From: Candidatus Krumholzibacteriia bacterium
GTDB lineage: Bacteria; Krumholzibacteriota; Krumholzibacteriia; LZORAL124-64-63
Assembly: GCA_030643455.1 (NCBI GenBank)
Contig: DAOWLV010000055.1
Coordinates: 1 to 10,877, forward strand
Length of the DNA: 10,877 bases
Direction: 5' to 3'
Translations under genes and position numbers: made by a program
Notes under the pieces: model-generated
The model's database searches: none
Told to the model about the DNA's origin: nothing
What the model saw: the letters and a program-made list of their open reading frames with translations, nothing else
In this document: positions 1 through 6,369 of the stretch, piece by piece
How the letters are laid out: each line of letters begins with the position of its first letter
Numbering within the stretch: position 1 is the stretch's first letter

Positions 1-1
1 G

Positions 2-955
2 AAGGATCTGCTGCCGATTCTCGAGAAGATCGCCCAGATGGGACGTCCCCTGTTGATCATCGCGGAGGACATCGAAGGCGAAGCCCTGGCCACCCTGGTG
101 GTGAACAAGCTTCGCGGCACCCTGAACATCGCCGCGGTGAAAGCCCCCGGTTTTGGTGATCGCCGCAAGCAGATGCTCGAGGACATCGCCGTTCTCACCG
201 GCGGACGGGTCATGAGCGAAGACGCCGGCCTCAAGCTGGAGAACACGACCACGGCTGATCTTGGCCAGTGCTCGAAGGTTTCCATCGACAAGGACAACAC
301 CACCCTCGTGGGCGGCAAAGGCAAGGGTGCGGACGTCAAGTCGCGCATCGGCCAGATCCGCACCCAGATCGAGGACACCACCAGCGATTACGACCGGGAG
401 AAGCTCCAGGAGCGCCTGGCCAAGCTGGCCGGCGGAGTGGCTGTCATCCGTGTCGGCGCCACCACCGAGATGGAGATGAAAGAGAAGAAGCACCGTGTGG
501 AGGACGCCCTGAGTGCCACCCGCGCCGCGGTGGAAGAAGGTATCGTGGTCGGTGGCGGGGTTGCCCTGCTGAAGGCTGCCAAGGCCATCGCCGCATTGGA
601 TCTCACCGGTGAAGAGGCCGTCGGCCGCGACATCGTGATGCGGTCGGTCGAGGAGCCCGTGCGAATGATCGCCGAAAACGCCGGTATCGAAGGTTCACTG
701 GTTGTCGCGCGCCTGCGGAACGAGAAGAAGAACATCGGCTTCAACGCTGCCACCATGGAGTACGAAGACCTGATGGCCGCCGGCATCATCGATCCGGCCA
801 AGGTGACCCGCAGCGCGATTCAGAACGCGGCCTCCATTGCGGCCATGCTGCTGACGACCGAAGCCTGCGTGACCGACGAGCCCGAAAAGGACGCTCCTGC
901 CATGCCCGACATGGGCGGCATGGGTGGCATGGGTGGCATGGGCGGCATGATGTAG
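2..955 (+). CDS. groEL: Chaperonin GroEL (Hsp60), 5' end outside window
   Basis: The 60-kDa chaperonin subunit forms the ATP-driven double-ring cage that folds cytosolic proteins together with GroES. The frame is open from base 2, and 317 residues of a family of about 540-550 are present, so the window begins in the apical domain. Visible family segments are LLIIAEDIEGEALATL and KAPGFGDRRKQML in the apical domain, then AVIRVGATTEMEMKEKK and VEDALSATRAAVEEG in the intermediate and equatorial parts. The Asp of VEDAL matches the ATP-hydrolysis Asp398 of the E. coli protein. The protein ends in four GGM units plus a final Met, the flexible tail that projects into the cavity. groES may lie upstream, outside the window. 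A strong terminator follows after about 65 nt. Identity is certain; the true start cannot be seen. Confidence 0.98.
   Translation, partial: KDLLPILEKIAQMGRPLLIIAEDIEGEALATLVVNKLRGTLNIAAVKAPGFGDRRKQMLEDIAVLTGGRVMSEDAGLKLENTTTADLGQCSKVSIDKDNTTLVGGKGKGADVKSRIGQIRTQIEDTTSDYDREKLQERLAKLAGGVAVIRVGATTEMEMKEKKHRVEDALSATRAAVEEGIVVGGGVALLKAAKAIAALDLTGEEAVGRDIVMRSVEEPVRMIAENAGIEGSLVVARLRNEKKNIGFNAATMEYEDLMAAGIIDPAKVTRSAIQNAASIAAMLLTTEACVTDEPEKDAPAMPDMGGMGGMGGMGGMM
911..946 (+). repeat. GGM-encoding 9-nt tandem repeat in groEL tail
   Basis: Four consecutive 9-nt units, ATGGGCGGC or ATGGGTGGC, encode (MGG)4 just before the stop codon. Gly-Gly-Met tails are usual in bacterial GroEL. The units differ only at the third base of a Gly codon. 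Confidence 0.9.
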
Positions 956-1020
956 CCTTCCAGCAAGGCTTTGTCTCCGATCACCTGTGGCCCGGCCCAG
1001 TCCGGTACCTCAAACAAAAG

Positions 1021-1055
1021 CCCCTCTCCGTCCCAGGACGGGGAGGGGTCTTTTT
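1021..1055. terminator. Bidirectional intrinsic terminator between groEL and the convergent kinase-like gene
   Basis: Arms CCCCTCTCCGTC (1021-1032) and GACGGGGAGGGG (1037-1048) pair fully with one T-G pair and a CCAG loop. TCTTTTT follows on the + strand (1049-1055). On the other strand the same stem is followed by CTTTTGTTTG (complement of 1011-1020), so it can also end transcripts of the - strand gene, whose stop codon is about 14 nt from the U-tract. Confidence 0.9.
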
Positions 1056-1068
1056 GGTAGCGGAAAAA

Positions 1069-1788
1069 TCACACCTGGCTGTGCATCCTGGCCCGGCCTC
1101 CTGTCTGGGCGCCGATCAGTGCGAGGGTGACCGTCTCCAGCATGCATTCCGGTTTCATGCGGTCCGAATTGAGGATCAGGTCGAAGTTTTCCGTCGTGTT
1201 CGGATCCACCTTGAAGACCTTGCGAAGGAAGTCCTCGCGGTTGCGATCCGTCTCTTCCAGCACGGCCCGGCCTTCTGCCCGGCTCAGTCCCGTCCGATCC
1301 ATGACCCTGGACAGTCGGTGAGCCCAGGATGCAACCACGCGGATGCGAAGGGTGGCCTGGTCCCCAAGGATCAGGTGTGCGCCGCGGCCGAGGAAGATGA
1401 CATCGCCACCGGCTGCGATTTTGGTCACGATGTTGACCAGAGAGGTGTGGTACTCGTCCTTCATGAATATCCGGCGGTTCAACACACCCTTGATCCACAG
1501 TTCCGCCTGGTTGATCGTGTTTTCATCCAGTTGCGCGACCACGGACTTTTCCAGGTTGCGGTCGCGGGCGATCCTTTCCACCAGGGATTGATCCTGCAGG
1601 GAGAGGCTGAGCCTGTCGGCAAGGTTGACCGCCAAGGTGCGTCCTCCGCTGCCGGCCATTCTGGATATGGTGATGACCGGCCCGCGCTCGGTGGGACCGT
1701 CTTCCTCTTCGTCCTTGAGGAATTCTCGGAATCGATTCCAGTGGTTGATTTGGCGCTGGATGAGTTTTTCAGTGATTGCCAGCGACAT
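1069..1788 (-). CDS. Cytidylate kinase-like family protein
   Basis: A 239-residue P-loop nucleoside-monophosphate-kinase-like protein of the cytidylate-kinase-like family (Cytidylate_kin2 type). It has a 36-residue charged N-terminal extension, then VITISRMAGSGGRTLA at about 38-52, which aligns with the ITISREYGSGG nucleotide-binding loop of that family. Further on are FLGRGAHLIL, a basic LID-like stretch (RVVASWAHRLSRVMDR) and the C-terminal FDLILNSDRM, which resembles the DLVINT motif of this group. The usual Walker A Lys is replaced by Arg, as is common in this family, so kinase activity on CMP is not assured. I chose the ATG at 1788 because AAGGGGGAG (1801-1793) sits 4 nt upstream; an ATG at 1812 would add eight residues but has no comparable site. 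The gene stands alone, convergent with groEL and divergent from the glycosyltransferase operon. Its substrate is unknown. Confidence 0.85.
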   Translation of the reverse strand: MSLAITEKLIQRQINHWNRFREFLKDEEEDGPTERGPVITISRMAGSGGRTLAVNLADRLSLSLQDQSLVERIARDRNLEKSVVAQLDENTINQAELWIKGVLNRRIFMKDEYHTSLVNIVTKIAAGGDVIFLGRGAHLILGDQATLRIRVVASWAHRLSRVMDRTGLSRAEGRAVLEETDRNREDFLRKVFKVDPNTTENFDLILNSDRMKPECMLETVTLALIGAQTGGRARMHSQV

Positions 1789-1792
1789 TAGG

Positions 1793-1801
1793 CTCCCCCT
1801 T
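1793..1801 (-). promoter_or_regulatory. Shine-Dalgarno site deciding the start of the cytidylate-kinase-like gene
   Basis: AAGGGGGAG read on the - strand, ending 4 nt before the ATG at 1788-1786. It lies inside the reading frame opened by the upstream ATG at 1812 and favours the shorter protein. Confidence 0.7.
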
Positions 1802-1834
1802 ATGTTTCCCATGGTGGGACCGGCGCCTGGTCAG

Positions 1835-1860
1835 AAGAGGAAACGAGAACCGATCCTCTT
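1835..1860. repeat. 7-bp inverted repeat in the kinase-like gene leader
   Basis: AAGAGGA (1835-1841) and TCCTCTT (1854-1860) are perfect inverted copies with 12 nt between them. There is no T-tract after it, so it is not a normal terminator. It lies between the candidate - strand promoter and the start codon, so it could be a leader hairpin or an operator. It could also be chance. Confidence 0.35.
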
Positions 1861-1863
1861 TCG

Positions 1864-1893
1864 CCCATACGTTAAATAAAAACGACTTTTCAA
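1864..1893 (-). promoter_or_regulatory. Candidate promoter of the cytidylate-kinase-like gene
   Basis: On the - strand, TTGAAA (1893-1888) is followed after 18 nt by TATGGG (1869-1864). The -35 box matches the sigma70 consensus at five of six bases and the -10 box only at its first three. It sits in the locally AT-rich part of the divergent intergenic region. Transcription would begin near 1857, leaving a leader of about 70 nt that contains a 7-bp inverted repeat. The assignment is weak; TTGTTG-16-TAACGT in the same stretch is an alternative. Confidence 0.3.
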
Positions 1894-1940
1894 CAAGACC
1901 CGCAAGGCCGTGACCTGAAACACATCCGGGCACAGGGGCT

Positions 1941-1976
1941 TTGACCGCCCCATCTCCATGCCCTAGACTTCGCCCA
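1941..1976 (+). promoter_or_regulatory. Sigma70-type promoter with predicted start on the glycosyltransferase ATG
   Basis: TTGACC (1941-1946) and TAGACT (1964-1969) are separated by the ideal 17 nt. Matches to TTGACA/TATAAT are five and four of six, including the key T, A and final T of the -10 box. Six bases after the -10 box comes the A of the ATG at 1976, which is where transcription would normally begin. There is no Shine-Dalgarno sequence in those six bases. The operon therefore appears to start with a leaderless mRNA. This is a prediction from spacing only. Confidence 0.65.
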
Positions 1977-3121
1977 TGAGAATTCTCCACATCGGAAAAT
2001 ATTACCCGCCTTTCCTCGGAGGGATGGAGACCGTCCTGTGGAACCTGACCGAAGGGCTCCTGGACAGGTCCTGTGAAGTGACCGTCCTGACTGCCGGCGA
2101 CGGGCCGCTGGACCGCCAGGAAACCGTGGTGGGTCCCGGGTCGGGTCGAAAGGGCCGACTGGTCAGGGCTTCGGTGTACGGCCACCTCAATTCTCAACCC
2201 CTGACCCTGACCTTGATGGGTCTGATCCGCCGGGAAATCGCCCTGTTGAATCCGGATCTGGTCCATCTTCACCTTCCCAATCCGCTGGCCGCTGCCGCCT
2301 GGCTTGGCCTTGCGGCCGGCCGGTCCCCGGATTCACCACCCCTTGCCGTCTGGTACCACGCCGACATCACGAGGCAGCGTGTGGGGCGATTCCTGGTGCG
2401 CCCCATCGTGAACAGGTGCCTCAAACAGGCCGTGGGGATCAGTGTCTCCTCGGAGACCTTGGCATCACAGTCACCGGTCCTGGCACCCTGGCAGGATAAA
2501 GTGGGGGTGATTCCCTTCGGGATCGATCCGGCCCCGTGGAACCGGATCACCCCGACCCTGGACGGTCCCTTCCTTTTCGTGGGTCGTCTTGTACCCTACA
2601 AGGGTCTTGATGTCCTTCTGGAGGCCCTGGTCCGGGTCCCGGAAGCCGGGCTCGTCATCGTTGGGGATGGTCCATTGGAATCCCGGCTCGTCGAGCAGGC
2701 GGCCCGATCCGGAATCGCCGGGAGGGTTGTATTTGCGGGTCCCATGGACCAGGCCGGGGTGGCCAAGCACTTGACCAGGGCCCGCGCCCTTGTTCTGCCG
2801 AGCGTGGACGCCAGTGAAACCTTCGGGTTGGTTCAGCTGGAAGCCATGGCGGCTGGAGTTCCGGTCATCGCCTCCGATCTTGCCACCGGTGTGCGGGAGG
2901 TGGGAGAGTCCGGCCGGACCTGCCTGCTGGTTCCCCCTGGTGATGTGGGGGCTCTGGCAGGCGCCATGACCCGCCTGCTCGAAGATCCCGCCTTGGCGGG
3001 AGAATTGGGGGCCGCCGGGCGCCGGCGATTCCAGGAACGTTTCACTCGTGGGACGATGATTGATCGGTTGCTGGAGTGGTACTCCAGCCTCGTTACCAAC
3101 AATCCGGGAGAAGCTCCGTGA
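1976..3121 (+). CDS. GT4-family glycosyltransferase
   Basis: A 381-residue retaining GT-B glycosyltransferase of family GT4. It should move a sugar from a nucleotide-sugar donor to an unknown acceptor at the cytoplasmic face of the membrane. The N-terminal MRILHIGKYYPPFLGGMETV is the usual opening of the acceptor domain, with the Gly-Gly donor loop at 15-16. The C-terminal donor domain has IPFGID, FVGRLVPYKGLDVLLEAL (about 201-218), VIVGDGPLE, VVFAGPM, and the EX7E motif ETFGLVQLE (Glu281 and Glu289), then AMAAGVPVIASD. Length is typical. The ATG at 1976 begins exactly at the conserved N-terminus, so the start is secure although it has no Shine-Dalgarno site. The stop overlaps the next gene by 4 nt (GTGA). 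It heads a molybdenum-hydroxylase maturation operon, an unexpected partnership. Donor and acceptor cannot be read from sequence. Confidence 0.93.
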   Translation: MRILHIGKYYPPFLGGMETVLWNLTEGLLDRSCEVTVLTAGDGPLDRQETVVGPGSGRKGRLVRASVYGHLNSQPLTLTLMGLIRREIALLNPDLVHLHLPNPLAAAAWLGLAAGRSPDSPPLAVWYHADITRQRVGRFLVRPIVNRCLKQAVGISVSSETLASQSPVLAPWQDKVGVIPFGIDPAPWNRITPTLDGPFLFVGRLVPYKGLDVLLEALVRVPEAGLVIVGDGPLESRLVEQAARSGIAGRVVFAGPMDQAGVAKHLTRARALVLPSVDASETFGLVQLEAMAAGVPVIASDLATGVREVGESGRTCLLVPPGDVGALAGAMTRLLEDPALAGELGAAGRRRFQERFTRGTMIDRLLEWYSSLVTNNPGEAP

Positions 3122-3897
3122 CCTTCGGTTTCGTCGATCCCTGGCACCAGTTTCTACCGCGTGAGGCCGGGCATGTGATCAGCCTGATGGGGTCCGGTGG
3201 CAAGACCTCCCTTCTGCAGGTCTTTGCCGACCTCTACCGGGAAATCGGCTTGCCGGTGGTTCTGACCACCACGACCAGGAGCGAACCCTTGTCCGGCATG
3301 GAAGCGTTGGCTGTCACGGAGTTGGACAAGGTGGACAGGGACAGGTTGCCTGACGTGTTTTTTCTGCATGGCGGACTGACCACTGCCGGGAAATGGGACG
3401 GCCTGCCTTCGGAGACCGTGGACGAACTGGGCCGCCTGTTCCCGGATCGCATTGTTCTGGCGGAAGTGGACGGGGCAGCCAAGTTGCCCGTCAAACTGCA
3501 TCGCGAGGGTGAACCGGTCTGGCCCGGGCGCACCTCTTTGGCGATCGTGGTGATGGGGACCACGGCGGTCGGGTCCCGGGCCGGAGATATCCTGCATCGT
3601 TTCGGCCAGGTGGATTGGGCCCCGTTGGCCGACCTGAAGACCTGGACCGTCTGGGAATGGGACCACGCCCTGACCCTGCTGCTGGAGCCGGGGGGCTATC
3701 TGTCCCAGGTGCCGGATGGGGTCCCCTGTGTGCTTGCCTTGACCGGGATGGGGGAGCAGTCGGACAGCATCGGACTTTTTGCATTCGTGGGGCAGGCCAT
3801 GGAAAACTCCCGGCTGTCCCTGACGATGTTCTGCGATCTAGAAGGAGATCAACCCGTCATCCGCACCGCCTACAACGAAGAAGGTGACCCGGCGTGA
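3118..3897 (+). CDS. yqeC: YqeC-family selenium-dependent molybdenum hydroxylase accessory protein
   Basis: A 259-residue P-loop protein of the YqeC family, known from genome context as an accessory factor for selenium-dependent molybdenum hydroxylases; its biochemical role is not established. The phosphate-binding loop SLMGSGGKTSLL has Gly25, Lys29 and Thr30. VVLTTTTRSEP follows, the YqeC equivalent of VLVTTTTH. AEVDGAAKLPVKLHREGEPV (from about residue 115) aligns with the EADGSRGLPLKAP-type region of the family. The start is the GTG at 3118, with GGGAG at 3106-3110 seven bases upstream; an in-frame ATG at 3076 lies inside the glycosyltransferase gene and would add non-conserved residues. 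The stop overlaps the next gene's GTG by 4 nt. Placement beside mocA-, xdhC- and yqeB-like genes strongly supports the assignment. Confidence 0.87.
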   Translation: MTFGFVDPWHQFLPREAGHVISLMGSGGKTSLLQVFADLYREIGLPVVLTTTTRSEPLSGMEALAVTELDKVDRDRLPDVFFLHGGLTTAGKWDGLPSETVDELGRLFPDRIVLAEVDGAAKLPVKLHREGEPVWPGRTSLAIVVMGTTAVGSRAGDILHRFGQVDWAPLADLKTWTVWEWDHALTLLLEPGGYLSQVPDGVPCVLALTGMGEQSDSIGLFAFVGQAMENSRLSLTMFCDLEGDQPVIRTAYNEEGDPA

Positions 3898-4562
3898 CCT
3901 CCGCAGGTGCCAGTAATCCGCGACGGGACAGGGTCGTGATCATGGCCCGGGGCCTGAGTGTCCGGATGGGGGTCCCCAAGGGTTTGCTGCGCCTGTCGCC
4001 TACTGGACCGGCCTTCGTGCGGATCATTGCAGATCTCTATCTGAACGCAGGGCTACCCGTGGACGTGGTGACCCGCGAGGAAACCGCCGAGGTCTACCGC
4101 AGTGAATTGGCCGCGGGTGATGAAATACGTATCCTTCTGGCGGAGGCGGGAGGGGACACGGCCCTGACGCTCGTGTGCGCCTGGCGGTCATGCCTGGCTG
4201 AAGGGCTTCCCTGTTCCCATTTCTGGGCCCACCCCGTGGATCTGCCGCTGGTGACCGCGGCCACCGTCGACAGAATGATGGATCTCTCACAAAGGAATCC
4301 CGACCGGATCATCCGGCCGGTGCGGCAGGGGAAACCGGGGCATCCGGTCATCCTGCCCCGTGATGTCCTGGAGGTTCTTGATCAACAGGAACTTTGGCAG
4401 GGGGGGCCCCTGAGGGATTTCCTGTCCCATGGAGAAGAGCAGGGATTGTTTGCCGGACCGGTGACGACCGAGTTGGAGGATGCGGGGATCATCAGGGATT
4501 TCGACCGGCCTGAAGATTTTCCTTTGGACCCGTCTTCGGAACAGAAGAGAGGTGCGTCATGA
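3894..4562 (+). CDS. mocA: MocA-like molybdopterin cytidylyltransferase (MobA-like NTP transferase)
   Basis: A 222-residue member of the MobA/MocA nucleotidyltransferase fold. MocA transfers CMP from CTP to molybdopterin to make the cytosine dinucleotide cofactor used by xanthine-dehydrogenase-like hydroxylases. The nucleotide-binding loop reads MARGLSVRMGVPKGLLRL, keeping Arg24, Gly26 and Lys29 of the LxxGxSxRMGxxK motif, although the common AAG is ARG here. HPVDLPLVTAATVD carries the metal-binding Asp116, and GKPGHPVILPRDV is the usual family segment. The start is the GTG at 3894, overlapping the yqeC stop as GTGA, with AAGGTG at 3881-3886 seven bases upstream. Context with XdhC favours cytosine over guanine cofactor, but nucleotide specificity is inferred. 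Confidence 0.85.
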   Translation: MTSAGASNPRRDRVVIMARGLSVRMGVPKGLLRLSPTGPAFVRIIADLYLNAGLPVDVVTREETAEVYRSELAAGDEIRILLAEAGGDTALTLVCAWRSCLAEGLPCSHFWAHPVDLPLVTAATVDRMMDLSQRNPDRIIRPVRQGKPGHPVILPRDVLEVLDQQELWQGGPLRDFLSHGEEQGLFAGPVTTELEDAGIIRDFDRPEDFPLDPSSEQKRGAS

Positions 4563-5425
4563 ATCAAGATCATCGTCTGACCGTGGATGAGGGAGATATC
4601 TACCGCCGCCTGACGGAGATGGTGGAGCGGGGCCAGAGTGGAGTGCTGGCCACGGTGATCCGTACCCGCAAGTCCACTCCCCGCCATGAGGGGAGCAAGA
4701 TGATCATCCTGCCCGACGGTTCGGTGGTCGGAAGCGTGGGTGGGGGAGCGGCCGAGGCCCGGGTGATCGAAGAGGCCCGGGAGGTATTCCTGGACGGGCG
4801 TCCCCGCTGCCTGCCACTGGATCTGACTGGCGACGTTGGTGTCTGCGGCGGACACATGGAAATTTTCCTCGAACCGGTCACCCGGGCCGACCCCTTCATC
4901 GTCATCGGGGCAGGACACGTCGGGCGTGCCCTGGTCGAAGTTGGCCGGACCCTGCCTTTCCGTTTCACCCTCATCGACGATCGGCCAGGCCTGATTGCCG
5001 ACCTGGAGGGGTTGTCGGGGGTTCGCCTGCTCGAGGCTTCTGCGGCCGACCTCGCAACATCGCTGGAAGTTCCTACGCGCGGCGCCCTATTGATTGCCAG
5101 CCGAAATCATGAACTCGATGGGGATTATCTGGGAGCTGTCCTGGAGGCCGAGCGTGCAGCAGGCCGGGAATTCGTCTTCCTCGGGGCCCTGGCCAGCCGG
5201 ACCAAGGCCGCGATGCTGCGCAAACGTTTTGCCGGTGAAAACTGGCGTCGCGAACGGATTGCCCGGATGCAATATCCCGTCGGGTTGGATATCGGAGCCG
5301 AAACTCCTGCGGAAATTGCCCTGAGTGTTTTGGCGGAAGCTCTGGCGGTCATCAGGGAAGTGCCTCAGCTCGAGGATGAGGATGGATTGCCGCTGGGTGT
5401 GCGTCTGCACCGGAGGCGCCAATGA
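4559..5425 (+). CDS. xdhC: XdhC/CoxI-family molybdenum cofactor insertion protein
   Basis: A 288-residue XdhC-family protein. Studied members bind molybdenum cofactor, promote its sulfuration and deliver it to xanthine-dehydrogenase-type enzymes. The N-terminal XdhC/CoxI domain has LATVIRTRKSTPRHEGSKM, GSVVGSVGGGAAEARVIEEA and GVCGGHMEIFLEPV, with Cys96 in the conserved CGG. The C-terminal Rossmann domain starts at FIVIGAGHVGRALVEVG (about 113-129) and ends with PVGLDIGAETPAEIALSVLAE, a hallmark of the family. Both domains are complete. The ATG at 4559 overlaps the mocA stop as ATGA, with GAGAGG (4547-4552) six bases upstream. The protein probably serves a selenium-dependent hydroxylase, judging by the YqeB and YqeC neighbours. 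Confidence 0.92.
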   Translation: MNQDHRLTVDEGDIYRRLTEMVERGQSGVLATVIRTRKSTPRHEGSKMIILPDGSVVGSVGGGAAEARVIEEAREVFLDGRPRCLPLDLTGDVGVCGGHMEIFLEPVTRADPFIVIGAGHVGRALVEVGRTLPFRFTLIDDRPGLIADLEGLSGVRLLEASAADLATSLEVPTRGALLIASRNHELDGDYLGAVLEAERAAGREFVFLGALASRTKAAMLRKRFAGENWRRERIARMQYPVGLDIGAETPAEIALSVLAEALAVIREVPQLEDEDGLPLGVRLHRRRQ

Positions 5426-6222
5426 GTCAGACGGGCAACATCTGGATCCAAGGTGCGGGCGAACTGGCTTCCGGGGTGGCCGTTCGTCTGGTACGCAGCG
5501 GGTATCGGGTCGTATTGGCGGAAACCGCCAGGCCGTTGGCTGTCCGGCGCCTGGTTTCCTTCAGCGAGGCTGTCTATGCGGGCCGGACCATGGTGGAGGA
5601 TATTCCGGGCGATCTGGTAGAAACTTCCGCCGTCACCTTTGCCGCCGGCCGCATCGAGGTGGTCGTTGACCCCGGTGGATCAATCCTTCGGGACGTGGAG
5701 GCCGACGCGGTCGTGGATGCCCGCATGACAAAAAAGCCACCGAAGCCTCTGCCAGTCGGGACGGCTCCGGTGATCGGTCTTGGACCAGGGTTCACCTGTG
5801 GTCGTGATGCCGATCTCATCATTGAGACCCATCGGGAGGCTCGTCTAGGGGCGGTCATCACCACCGGGACCGCGGCGCCGGATACGGGGGTGGCCGGCCT
5901 GGTGGGCGGCCAGACCGGTCTGCGTGTGCTCCGTGCCCCGGCGGCGGGTTGTTTGGCCCCCCTTTTTGAAATTGGCGATCTCGTTCAGGAGGGGATGGTT
6001 CTGGGCCATATTGGTGGGATTCCGCTGGTCAGCGGGTTGACCGGTATGATCCGGGGCCTGGTACACCCCAAGGCGGAACTTTCGCCCGGCGCCAAGGTTG
6101 GAGATGTGGATCCCCGGGGTCGGGCAATTGATCCCTCCCAGGTAAGTGACAAGGCAATGGCTGTGGGCGGTGGGGTGCTGGAGGCTCTTCTCAGGCTGAA
6201 CGTCCTGCCGGTCAACAGATGA
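5422..6222 (+). CDS. yqeB: YqeB-family (EF2563-type) selenium-dependent molybdenum hydroxylase maturation protein
   Basis: A 266-residue YqeB-family protein. The family is defined by co-occurrence with SelD and selenium-dependent molybdenum hydroxylases, and its molecular activity is unknown. The N-terminal Rossmann-like IQGAGELASGVAVRLVRSGY (residues 9-28) is followed by ETARPLAVRRLVSFSEAVY, the best family signature. Then come VVDARMTKKP, IGLGPGFTCGRDADLIIETHR and a Gly-rich C-terminal half with VLRAPAAGCLAPLFEIGDLV. Length fits the family. The ATG at 5422 overlaps the xdhC stop as ATGA, and GGAGG (5412-5416) is five bases upstream. It is the last gene of the operon; a terminator lies about 75 nt downstream. 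Confidence 0.9.
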   Translation: MSQTGNIWIQGAGELASGVAVRLVRSGYRVVLAETARPLAVRRLVSFSEAVYAGRTMVEDIPGDLVETSAVTFAAGRIEVVVDPGGSILRDVEADAVVDARMTKKPPKPLPVGTAPVIGLGPGFTCGRDADLIIETHREARLGAVITTGTAAPDTGVAGLVGGQTGLRVLRAPAAGCLAPLFEIGDLVQEGMVLGHIGGIPLVSGLTGMIRGLVHPKAELSPGAKVGDVDPRGRAIDPSQVSDKAMAVGGGVLEALLRLNVLPVNR

Positions 6223-6228
6223 CAATTG

Positions 6229-6250
6229 CCGCGGTTTTCAGCCTCCGCGG
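6229..6250. repeat. CCGCGG-N10-CCGCGG repeat after yqeB
   Basis: CCGCGG occurs at 6229-6234 and 6245-6250, separated by TTTTCAGCCT. Each copy is a palindrome, so the pair is both a direct and an inverted repeat, and RNA could fold into a 6-bp stem. Flanking CAATT (6223-6227) and AATTG (6257-6261) add a second, asymmetric complementary pair. There is no U-run directly after the stem. It could be an operator ahead of the TPR gene or a 3'-end hairpin of the yqeB transcript. Confidence 0.45.
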
Positions 6251-6258
6251 GACGGAAA

Positions 6259-6288
6259 TTGACAGGATGAGGGGCCGTCTATTAACTT
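6259..6288 (+). promoter_or_regulatory. Consensus -35 element with weak -10, upstream of the operon terminator
   Basis: TTGACA (6259-6264) is a perfect -35 box. TAACTT (6283-6288) follows at 18 nt, with TATTAA (6280-6285) at 15 nt as an alternative. The predicted start near 6295 would lie directly before the terminator hairpin at 6298-6321, so a normal mRNA from here would have to pass that terminator. It may be chance or a spacer promoter with early termination. Confidence 0.3.
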
Positions 6289-6297
6289 GATGCAGGT

Positions 6298-6321
6298 CCC
6301 CGTAACGGTCCGGGGTTTTTT
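6298..6321 (+). terminator. Intrinsic terminator of the glycosyltransferase-yqeB operon
   Basis: CCCCG (6298-6302) and CGGGG (6311-6315) form a short GC stem with an 8-nt loop, followed directly by six T (6316-6321). The stem is short, so readthrough into the TPR gene is possible. Confidence 0.65.
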
Positions 6322-6347
6322 GTTGCCCTCCTGTTGCCCACTAATGT
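6320..6347 (+). promoter_or_regulatory. Candidate promoter of the TPR gene
   Basis: TTGTTG (6320-6325) and TAATGT (6342-6347) are separated by 16 nt. Both match consensus at only some positions, but the pair lies after the terminator and about ten bases before the Shine-Dalgarno site, giving a predicted start near 6354 and a leader of about 16 nt. Confidence 0.3.
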
Positions 6348-6356
6348 ACCCGTATC

Positions 6357-6361
6357 GGAGG
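6357..6361 (+). promoter_or_regulatory. Shine-Dalgarno site deciding the TPR protein start
   Basis: GGAGG lies 8 nt before the GTG at 6370. It chooses this codon over the in-frame TTG at 6334, which has no such site and would place twelve extra residues before the signal peptide. Confidence 0.85.
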
Positions 6362-6369
6362 TTTCTCCC

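Noticed and set aside
1054..1791. A 245-codon + strand frame opposite the cytidylate-kinase-like gene
   Set aside because: The - strand frame has family motifs and a Shine-Dalgarno site. The + strand frame begins inside the terminator region and has neither.
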